From positions 1 to 43,536 of IMG/VR virus record IMGVR_UViG_3300046368_000597: a stretch of 43,536 nucleotides of DNA. One strand, given 5' to 3'. Below the pieces are notes generated by a model. It worked only from the letters and a program-made list of their open reading frames with translations, was not told where the DNA came from and searched no databases. Source of the stretch: a virus. Below are positions 18,431 to 26,207 of this stretch, piece after piece; the first letter of the stretch is position 1, and each line of letters begins with the position of its first letter. The position numbers and the translations under genes were made by a program.

Positions 18431-21400
18431 TAATAACTGCTGCCTCCGCTCGAGCTACTTGTACTTACTACTACTTCGGCTTGACTTCCAACAGTTTGTC
18501 CTGTTTGCTCAGCTGAAGTTACAATAGCACCATCTGCTTTTAATCTATCAGCTGTGATTGCTGTGATTATTTCAACATTATCAACAGTTGCACCGCTGAT
18601 AAAAATTTCGTCGTTTTCACTTCTTACTTCAAACAAACTGCCAAATGTATCTGTTGCTGAATCAGGTACAAGAACAATACTATTTAAATTAGGCGCTAGT
18701 TGTTGCATAATATATGCACTTAGTTCGCTCCAATAAAAAGTATCGCCAAATTCCCAATTTTCTAAAGCAAAGAATCGATTTGTTGCTTCAATAACTTGTG
18801 TTTTGATATCTTGATCATTAACAACACGGGCAGAATTTTTTACTACCTTCATTGTAGCTTGCAATCCTGGTTTAGCTTTTTTTCCAAATAAAACTTTAAA
18901 TTTAACTGGATGATATATAACTTCGTCGCTAATTGATTTAATTTTGTTGATATCAGTGCCGTAATTTCTATAAAGTTGATCGGAACTTTGAGGAAGTGGT
19001 TCAGTTTCAAGTGTGCCTGCAAGGTATTGTCTATAGTTTGTATCATATGTTTTTGTTAAAAGATATGTGTCCATAATATTACTACTACTTGGATCAATTC
19101 TAGCATTTTCATCACTAGCATGTGCATATTGGAATTTTAATCCACTACGTCCTTCGTATGCTTTATAATTAAAAACTTGTGTTCGTGTTCTGTTTGTACT
19201 ATCAATTTTTAAAAATGCATCATTTGCAATTACATAATAAATTGGATTATTTGGTGTAGTTACACTAGCTGCTGCTTCAGATTGTACAACTAAAATATTT
19301 TCTGTAGTTTGATCTACATAACTATAAAACTCGTTGTCATCGTTTGCTTTTTTTACAAATACATATTTGTTAGTATCACCAACTGATATAGGTGCAACAA
19401 TATCGTTAAAAATTTGTGGATTATCAACTACACCATCATCATCGCTATCAAAAAATACTACTTCAACTTTTTTACTATTTACATACCCAATGCCGTCTGT
19501 AAATTCTGCACTTACTGCCCACGGATAGTCAACTGTAAAAGGCAACAAGCCGCCGGTTGACGCTAAATCTTTATTAATGTTTAATACACTAATTTTATCT
19601 CGAACAATTTCACCGGTTTTACTGTCATATATTTTTTTACTTTTTTCAAAAAAGAATCTTACTTCATTATCGCTTTCAAATACATAACGTAGCGATCTAC
19701 TTGTAATAGTGTAATCAACTCCATTTGTTTCAAATAAGAATAACCAACTTCGGTCCAATGACTGTTGTGTAGAATCTCCTGATAGTGCATACGACCATGT
19801 GTCGTTTACATTTAAGTTTTCTTGTGTTACTACCTGCCAGCGACGATTGTTAGTGTCGTATCTTAATCCTACTGTTCTGTATGCAAACAATTGGTTAACT
19901 AAAGAATTTTTAACTTCATTGATTAAATCTCTAGTAAATTTTGGTTTTACACTATTAATTACTGCACCTGCTGGAATTGCATCGTTAAGAACAATTCCGC
20001 CTAAGCCTGTTGCTGATAATTCGTTACCGCCGTTTGTAACACTTATTACCTTTGTCCAAAGATATGTTACAGCGCCTTCGTGATCTGGAAGACCTTGCAT
20101 TAATTTGTTATTATCAGTTTTCATAAAATGATAACCCGATGGTGCTGTAAATTTAATTAGTGCGCCAGGCTCAATGTATCTAAAAACTCCTTCGGTAAAC
20201 GAAGAAACTATATATTTAAATGCAGTAGTATCATTTTCATTATTAGCGTCAACTACAAATCCACTACTGCGATTAGTGTCCTGTGTTGTTTGCTGCCAAA
20301 CAATATTTAAATCTGTATAATCTTGATCTGTAAATTGATCATAATAAAAATTGCGTGTATTTTTATCCTGCAATAATGGCTCAATTGTATTTGCTACAAT
20401 TCCTTCAACATCAGTTTTTGTAACAAAACTAAATTTTGTTTTTTCTTCTTGGTAATCTTTGTAGACTACACCATCAGTGCCAAATAAATTTGTTGAACTG
20501 TACTTGCCAGTGCTATCACGCAGATCATAGTATCTATTAATGCCGCTGCTGGTTCTATTAACACTCTTTACTTTAATAATATTTTGACTTATTCCAAGAG
20601 GTCCAAGATTATAATCTTCTGCTGTAATTAAACGATTCTGTGTATAATATGTACTAGGTGCATTGTCTTTAATACTTTGTGTTGTTTCGCTACTGGATGC
20701 AGTTGCTACTGATTGTTTTAAACTACAAAGCATTGTAAGAGTTTCGTTTTTGCCATTTGCACTTATATACGGAATTGAAATTTTAATGTTTTGTACATTA
20801 TTTGGAAAAATTGTATAGTCAAGATTTGCACTTGTTCTGTAGTAAGATCTAAAATTGCCTTTAGGAAGATTACCAAATACACCATCAGCAAAAATTAAAT
20901 TTATGCGGTCATTTGTTCTTGATAGCACACTGTAGATATTTTTAATTTTTTTACTAACACTATTATAAATTACATTGTTGCCTTCGACAGCATCGACCTT
21001 TGTCCAAAGATCTTGTTCTTGTCCACTACTATCTAAACTATATAACCATACATCAGTATCGTTTACATTTGCAGCATCAACTTCAACTGTTTGATTTGGT
21101 GTTGGTAAATCAATTTGAAAATCGCCACGCTGCAAGCTACCTTGTCTAAAATGAATAAAAAATCCAGTGTTTGCACTGCCGGCACCTTGTCCGTTGTCTT
21201 TGTATAAAAACGAAAATTTATTTCCAACACGAGGTGCTTCTTCAACAATATCATTTTTGTCAATGTCTGCGCCAACTGCTTCAAAATCTAAATTAGTTCC
21301 GTTTATCACTTTACTAAAACTATAAACAGGAAATGATTCTGGAGATGAATTAATATTATATTTTTCAGTCGGAATACCGCCAACAATAGCTGATTTTCTT

Positions 21401-21918
21401 GGAGATCCAAATTGGTTAGTATCAAGCATACTTGCATTAAGTGCTTTAATAAATTGATCATACCAATTTTCGTTTGTTTGATCATTCCATTTAATTGATC
21501 TACCTGATAGGTTAGTACCTGTTGTATCCGATACACTTTCAGTTGTAGTAATACTATCAACTTTTAAAAATCCAGCAGCTGGTTGATTTCGAGTTACATT
21601 ATAACTAATTAAACGAGCTAGTCTAAGAACACTTTCTCTGCGCTCAGCTAATTCAATAAAGTTTTCTCTTGCATTTAAATCAACTCGGAAACTAATGTTT
21701 TGTCCAAGAAATGCAATTAGATCAATTAATGAAAGATATTCACTACTTTCAATATAATCGTTAAAATCTTCTGGATAATTTTGTCTAATATAATTAACCA
21801 TTGTTCGACGTAGATTGTCAAAGTCGTAACTTTTGAAATCTGCATACTTGAAACTCTGGTATATTTTCTGCCAGTCTTCGGCTAATAAAAGTCTATTTTG
21901 TCTATCGGTTGCAGACAT
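18430..21918 (-). CDS. 6: Baseplate wedge protein gp6-like
   Basis: 1162 residues, against about 660 in T4 gp6. Residues 40-125 hold the conserved gp6 N-terminus: NYIRQNYPEDFNDYIESSEY, then LIDLIAFLGQNISFR and an ARENFIELAERRES helix. Near residues 1010-1110 there is a second conserved part typical of baseplate J/gp6 C-termini (YHPVKFKVLFGKKAK, TNRFFALENWEFGD, YWSELSAYIMQQLAP). The extra length lies between these two parts. In T4 a gp6 dimer forms the wedge that closes the baseplate ring around the hub. The gene follows gp25 by 52 bases and has a CATAAATA late promoter in that gap. The last residues are a Ser/Gly tail. Confidence 0.92.
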   Translation of the reverse strand: MSATDRQNRLLLAEDWQKIYQSFKYADFKSYDFDNLRRTMVNYIRQNYPEDFNDYIESSEYLSLIDLIAFLGQNISFRVDLNARENFIELAERRESVLRLARLISYNVTRNQPAAGFLKVDSITTTESVSDTTGTNLSGRSIKWNDQTNENWYDQFIKALNASMLDTNQFGSPRKSAIVGGIPTEKYNINSSPESFPVYSFSKVINGTNLDFEAVGADIDKNDIVEEAPRVGNKFSFLYKDNGQGAGSANTGFFIHFRQGSLQRGDFQIDLPTPNQTVEVDAANVNDTDVWLYSLDSSGQEQDLWTKVDAVEGNNVIYNSVSKKIKNIYSVLSRTNDRINLIFADGVFGNLPKGNFRSYYRTSANLDYTIFPNNVQNIKISIPYISANGKNETLTMLCSLKQSVATASSSETTQSIKDNAPSTYYTQNRLITAEDYNLGPLGISQNIIKVKSVNRTSSGINRYYDLRDSTGKYSSTNLFGTDGVVYKDYQEEKTKFSFVTKTDVEGIVANTIEPLLQDKNTRNFYYDQFTDQDYTDLNIVWQQTTQDTNRSSGFVVDANNENDTTAFKYIVSSFTEGVFRYIEPGALIKFTAPSGYHFMKTDNNKLMQGLPDHEGAVTYLWTKVISVTNGGNELSATGLGGIVLNDAIPAGAVINSVKPKFTRDLINEVKNSLVNQLFAYRTVGLRYDTNNRRWQVVTQENLNVNDTWSYALSGDSTQQSLDRSWLFLFETNGVDYTITSRSLRYVFESDNEVRFFFEKSKKIYDSKTGEIVRDKISVLNINKDLASTGGLLPFTVDYPWAVSAEFTDGIGYVNSKKVEVVFFDSDDDGVVDNPQIFNDIVAPISVGDTNKYVFVKKANDDNEFYSYVDQTTENILVVQSEAAASVTTPNNPIYYVIANDAFLKIDSTNRTRTQVFNYKAYEGRSGLKFQYAHASDENARIDPSSSNIMDTYLLTKTYDTNYRQYLAGTLETEPLPQSSDQLYRNYGTDINKIKSISDEVIYHPVKFKVLFGKKAKPGLQATMKVVKNSARVVNDQDIKTQVIEATNRFFALENWEFGDTFYWSELSAYIMQQLAPNLNSIVLVPDSATDTFGSLFEVRSENDEIFISGATVDNVEIITAITADRLKADGAIVTSAEQTGQTVGSQAEVVVSTSSSSGGSSY

Positions 21919-21942
21919 GATTACATTCCTCGGCTAATACTA

Positions 21943-21950
21943 TATTTATG
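21943..21950 (-). promoter_or_regulatory. T4-type late promoter (CATAAATA)
   Basis: The minus strand reads CATAAATATAG in the 52-base gap between gp25 and gp6, 24 bases upstream of the gp6 ATG. It matches 7 of 8 bases of TATAAATA. A GAGGAA Shine-Dalgarno sequence lies between it and the ATG. Confidence 0.7.
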
Positions 21951-21970
21951 TATATTAAAATGTACGCACA

Positions 21971-22417
21971 TTAAAGTATGGCGTTTGACTGATTGTCAAA
22001 TTTTAAAGTCATTTGTTCACTGATGTTATATTCAATGTACGTAAGCTCTGCATATATTTGTATACCTGATTCGTATGCATCAACAATAATATTACTTGCA
22101 TTTACTCTTGGATCATAATTTACTATTTGGGTTACATTATCAAGCACTGCTTTTTTAATCGAGTCGGTCATTGGTTCAAATAGTACGTCCCAAATTATAG
22201 TACCAAAGGTTGGATTCTCAAGTTTTTCACCAATTCGAATATGAAAATGATTTAATATATCTTGTTTGATTAATTCTATATTTCTTAATTTAAAATTTTT
22301 ATCTTCGGTGTTGACTGTGCTCAGTCCTTTGTAGCTTTTATCTACCAGAGGCTGATTCATAGTCTTAGGTGACGTAATTTTTAAATTTTTATAAAGATTT
22401 TTCTCTAGTGTGCTCAT
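21971..22417 (-). CDS. 25: Baseplate wedge protein gp25-like
   Basis: 148 residues, close to T4 gp25 (132). It shows the gp25 pattern: a variable N-terminus, then RNIELIKQDILNHFHIRIGE, the NPTFGTIIWDVLFEP motif (about residues 68-85), a helix with DNVTQIVNYDPRV, and a final strand region (QIYAELTYIEYN). gp25 belongs to the small lysozyme-fold-like baseplate proteins and pairs with gp6 and gp53 in the wedge; it also helps start sheath assembly. It lies between the CHAP amidase and gp6. Confidence 0.93.
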   Translation of the reverse strand: MSTLEKNLYKNLKITSPKTMNQPLVDKSYKGLSTVNTEDKNFKLRNIELIKQDILNHFHIRIGEKLENPTFGTIIWDVLFEPMTDSIKKAVLDNVTQIVNYDPRVNASNIIVDAYESGIQIYAELTYIEYNISEQMTLKFDNQSNAIL

Positions 22418-22429
22418 ATTGTATTTACC

Positions 22430-23224
22430 CTATAAAGCTGAGTCTGTTTTAAAGACGTTTGTGTTTTGTGGCTGGGGAGGTTGGTTATTTTGAACTTCAA
22501 CTAGAGGTAAATCAAAACCTGCAGGAATGTCCCAGTTTCTACGAATTTGATTTACATAAAGTCCTGATTGCCCAGCAGGGCGAAAAATAGCAAAGTTACT
22601 TAATTTGTAATTATTTGCCTGATTGCCACCAAATACTTTTATTTTGTTGTTTGCAGGATCTATACTGTGTACAAAACAGATATGCCCTTTACTAGAGTTT
22701 TCTCTACGTGTCATTACACACAAATCGTATTTTCTAATTTTTGTAAAATCTCGCCAGTCAATAGATCTGCCATAACGCAAATAAGATTGACTACCTACTC
22801 CTGGAACATTGTGCTCTTGTCCTGCTTTCCAAAGTACCCAGGTAGCAAATCCGCCGCACCAAGGATAATTGTTTCCGTCGTTTGGCATTGTTCCTCCTCC
22901 AGCAACTCCCCATGCTTCTGCAATCAATGGATTTGGAGGGGTTCCTTTTTCTGTCCAATCTAATTGCAAATTATCTTCTAACACAGCCTGAATACTTGCA
23001 TATGCTGTTCCTGCAGGTGCTGGATTTGCAGGAGGTTGTACTGGAGTTACTGCGCCGCCTACACTTGGATTAAAATCGCCGACACCAGATAAATCGTCAG
23101 GAGCACCTGGTTGAAACCCAGGTGTACTTGTACTAGCTGGTAAAAAATATCTATCTATTTCTGTTGGCTCTAACGCTCTTGCCGGTGATCCTACTTCGCT
23201 TGCTGGAATTACTATTTGACACAT
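22430..23224 (-). CDS. CHAP/NlpC-type cysteine amidase (putative peptidoglycan hydrolase)
   Basis: 264 residues. The N-terminal third (about 1-75) is Pro/Ala/Gly-rich and looks like a linker. The C-terminal part has a Cys-His-Asn layout expected of CHAP/TIGR02594-type peptidases: Cys123 in PWCGGFATWVLWKAG, His181 in KGHICFVHSID, and Asn201 in VFGGNQAN. Such enzymes cut peptide or amide bonds in the cell wall. The gene is wedged between the gp5-like spike and gp25 and overlaps the spike stop (TAATG). It is therefore most likely a virion-borne amidase that helps the tail tip through the wall rather than a lysis enzyme. No signal peptide is seen. Assignment of His181 rather than His186 as catalytic is by pattern only. 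Confidence 0.8.
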   Translation of the reverse strand: MCQIVIPASEVGSPARALEPTEIDRYFLPASTSTPGFQPGAPDDLSGVGDFNPSVGGAVTPVQPPANPAPAGTAYASIQAVLEDNLQLDWTEKGTPPNPLIAEAWGVAGGGTMPNDGNNYPWCGGFATWVLWKAGQEHNVPGVGSQSYLRYGRSIDWRDFTKIRKYDLCVMTRRENSSKGHICFVHSIDPANNKIKVFGGNQANNYKLSNFAIFRPAGQSGLYVNQIRRNWDIPAGFDLPLVEVQNNQPPQPQNTNVFKTDSAL

Positions 23225-26205
23225 TATGCTGTAAACCTTCCGTTATTTGATACTGTTGCACGACCAAGGGCAACATACTCGTCTATTTTTGTTCCGTACC
23301 CGTCTGTGCCAACAGAATTTCCTTGTCTCCATTTTCTAGCATCATTTGGACCTTTTAGATGAGCTCCCATTAGTATTCCTGCAACTAAAGAAACACTGTC
23401 GCCATCTTTAATAGCACCGTTACTTTTGCAATATCTTAGATTTGCATTTGTATAAAGTATCATGGCTTTTTCTTGACAATCGTTTTTGTTTGCAAGCCAA
23501 TCTTCAACATTATTAATTCCGTCTTTACCAGTGTAATTATTTGGATTCAATCTAAGTCCGGTGCCTCCGCCTCTTGCTGACATTTTTATGTAGCCGCCTT
23601 CTTTTAGAGCATATCCACCAAACTGATATTTGCCTGCAAAGCCAATACTATTTGTACAATTATATTTTAATCCACTTTCTCTAAATCCTAATGCATTTAA
23701 ATAGGCAACTGTTTCAGCTTCGTTGAGTCCGTTGATTGCACCTGCTGGAGCAGCACTTAGTGGTCCATCACTTGGTCCACTACATCCGTAAGAGCCACCT
23801 TCTGTGCCTGCTGCTGGATAATCCTGCTGCAAAGATGCGTTAGCTACATCTGCTGATTGTTCTGAAATATCTTGAGTGCTAGATGCGCTGTTAGCTGTAG
23901 CACCACTTAACCCTGCTACTGTTTGAGCAACTGTATCGCCGTAGTAAACTGCTGTGCTACGATATTTGTCTGCAATTTCTTGTGCTGCGTCTGGATCGAT
24001 TATTAATGGATCTTCTTGAGTATATTTTGGATTTTCTACAATAGCACCAAGTTCTGTACCTGTAGCGTTTATAGCATTTCCAAGTATACGCAAATCGTTT
24101 TCTAACGGATGCCCAAATGCTGGATTAATATTTGGAGCGATAACAACTACACGATAACCAGCAGCAGATAGGTTAGCATAACCTTCTCTAAGATTTTGTT
24201 TGGCTTTTTCAACATCTCCAATATCGCCTACGCCAACTTGTATAATTGCATACTGTCCTGATGTTGAGTTTGGAAATGCAGCCGGATCACTTGCTACACC
24301 AGCATTTGTATCAGCTTCTGCTGATGAACTAACTGCTGGAGTTTGAGATCCTGTACCTACAGCGGCATATGTATCTGGTAGTACATTCTGCAAGAATGAA
24401 TTAGTTTGTTGTTGACCGGCTCTTGTTCTATCTGGAGTGTATGCTGCTGGATTAATATTTTCATGTTGCGGCCACGGCTCGTGTTCTGGAATTCTTGCTG
24501 CAAGATTTGCTCTTACTGGTGGCACTGGAATAAACGGATTTGGTGCAGGAGGTAAGGTTGCTGGGCGAGACTCTATCGATACACCAGCTGTTGCTGCTGG
24601 ACTTCCAGGTGAGTTTAAATGTATTTGCGCATCTGAAGATAATTGTATGTTACCTTCAGCTTTTACACTTAGTACACCTTTTGCTTGTACATTGACTGTG
24701 TTTGCTATACTCGATATATCCATTGATTCTTGCGCAGTTACTTTAACTGCGGCAGCAGTACTATATAATTCTAGTGTATTTGCGGCTGTAATATATGTTT
24801 GTAATCCACTGCTAGAATGAGATTGTCCGTCAACTTGATTATAACTATTACCAAGTGCTTTCATATGATAATCGCCGTCGGTTGAAACTTTTACAAAACT
24901 ACAACCTTCAATACCAACACTTTCGGCACTACCTAGTGCTAAATGCTGCTGACTTACTACATCTAGAGATCCTTTACTTGTAACTGTAACTTTTGAATTA
25001 CCATAAACTGCAACACCATCTTGTCCTGTTAAACTTACATTAGCTCCAGCATTTAATGATATTTCGTTTTGTGCCGATACACCATAACTACCACCTACAT
25101 CAATTGCAAGGTCTTTGCCCGAACTAATATTCATATTTTCCATTGCTGTTAGATTTATATCTCTATCTGCGGTGAAGTTGATATCATTTTCACTGTGTAC
25201 ACTAACACTATCTTGCGCATACACATCAATTTTACCATTGCTGGACATTTCTATCCAGCTAGAGCCTTTGCTGTTACTGATATAAATTAAATCTTCGGTG
25301 TTATGCAAAAGTATTTGATGTCCGGTGCGTGTTCTAATTCTAAACAATTCGTTTGCTGGTCTAGTAACATCTCCAGTATCAGTTGTCTTTTCAATGTCTG
25401 CATATTCGAATGGCGTTGACTCAGGGTGACCTTTTCTTAAAAATTTATCATCGCCGTCATCCATTACAATACTTGATCCGCCAAGTCTTGCTTTATAAAA
25501 TTCTGTTTCGTTTTCACCGTGTTGATACAATGGAGCATTAGTACGTTTATCAAACGGACCAGGCGTATTCATTCCAAATACTGTACTCGGAAGTTCTCTT
25601 CTTGCGCCACTAGTGGTTAGTCCTCTAACATCGTCGGTTATTAATCCTGCACGATTTAATCTTTCAACAAAATCTGTGTTTACAGGCTTTAAGAATTTTG
25701 TTGGTTGTGTTTCGCCATCAGGTGATGTAATGGCTTTGTTGTATTCACCTACTGGTAATTTTTGTCCTAGATCATTTAGATAAGTTGAAGTACGCCCGTC
25801 TGGAACTGTAAAGTTTGTAAATGCATCAGGAACGCATGCCATCCAAAAACCAAAGTCTTTTCTGCCTTCAACAACTAACACAATTACCTTTGTTCCAATG
25901 TCCGGAGGTACTGCCCAGAATCCATAACTCTGTTGTGAACTAGCAAATGTATTATCCGATCCTGTTTGATGCAACGGAGTTTGTCCAGCAAAAGGACTTG
26001 CATATTGGCACTGTAAACTTTGTCCTATTTCATCCCAATCACTGCCATTTGCGTTTGCTGTTAGCAACGAAACATTTAGTCCGCCCATAAATGTTTGATC
26101 AAGATGACCAATTACACGCCCAATGTAAATACCCGGATCAGCTGGACGTGCGGCGTTGTCACTTTTTCTTGTAAATTCACTGCGTATGTTTTGCGGTTCG
26201 GGCAT
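23224..26205 (-). CDS. 5: gp5-like baseplate hub/spike with C-terminal lysozyme-like domain
   Basis: 993 residues. Residues about 20-150 form the gp5/VgrG-type OB-fold (GIYIGRVIGHLDQTFMGGL, then VPPDIGTKVIVLVVEGRKDF). Residues about 310-535 are repeated short strands (KIDVYAQDSVSVHSENDINF, INLTAMENMNISS, GSLDVVSQQHLALGS), the triple beta-helix needle. Residues about 645-760 resemble parts of an SGNH hydrolase. Residues about 822-993 look like a lytic transglycosylase/lysozyme: NALGFRESGL with a candidate catalytic Glu, then GFAGKYQFGGYALKEGG. T4 gp5 has the order OB, lysozyme, needle; here the wall-cutting domain follows the needle. The protein should sit at the tail tip and pierce the envelope. 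A 'TAA AT ATG' junction ties it to the upstream hub gene. Confidence 0.85.
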   Translation of the reverse strand: MPEPQNIRSEFTRKSDNAARPADPGIYIGRVIGHLDQTFMGGLNVSLLTANANGSDWDEIGQSLQCQYASPFAGQTPLHQTGSDNTFASSQQSYGFWAVPPDIGTKVIVLVVEGRKDFGFWMACVPDAFTNFTVPDGRTSTYLNDLGQKLPVGEYNKAITSPDGETQPTKFLKPVNTDFVERLNRAGLITDDVRGLTTSGARRELPSTVFGMNTPGPFDKRTNAPLYQHGENETEFYKARLGGSSIVMDDGDDKFLRKGHPESTPFEYADIEKTTDTGDVTRPANELFRIRTRTGHQILLHNTEDLIYISNSKGSSWIEMSSNGKIDVYAQDSVSVHSENDINFTADRDINLTAMENMNISSGKDLAIDVGGSYGVSAQNEISLNAGANVSLTGQDGVAVYGNSKVTVTSKGSLDVVSQQHLALGSAESVGIEGCSFVKVSTDGDYHMKALGNSYNQVDGQSHSSSGLQTYITAANTLELYSTAAAVKVTAQESMDISSIANTVNVQAKGVLSVKAEGNIQLSSDAQIHLNSPGSPAATAGVSIESRPATLPPAPNPFIPVPPVRANLAARIPEHEPWPQHENINPAAYTPDRTRAGQQQTNSFLQNVLPDTYAAVGTGSQTPAVSSSAEADTNAGVASDPAAFPNSTSGQYAIIQVGVGDIGDVEKAKQNLREGYANLSAAGYRVVVIAPNINPAFGHPLENDLRILGNAINATGTELGAIVENPKYTQEDPLIIDPDAAQEIADKYRSTAVYYGDTVAQTVAGLSGATANSASSTQDISEQSADVANASLQQDYPAAGTEGGSYGCSGPSDGPLSAAPAGAINGLNEAETVAYLNALGFRESGLKYNCTNSIGFAGKYQFGGYALKEGGYIKMSARGGGTGLRLNPNNYTGKDGINNVEDWLANKNDCQEKAMILYTNANLRYCKSNGAIKDGDSVSLVAGILMGAHLKGPNDARKWRQGNSVGTDGYGTKIDEYVALGRATVSNNGRFTA

Positions 26206-26207
26206 AT

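Noticed and set aside
22422-22429. GGTAAATA as a late promoter before gp25
   Set aside because: It ends only 4 bases from the gp25 ATG, so it could not give a normal leader, and it has two mismatches.
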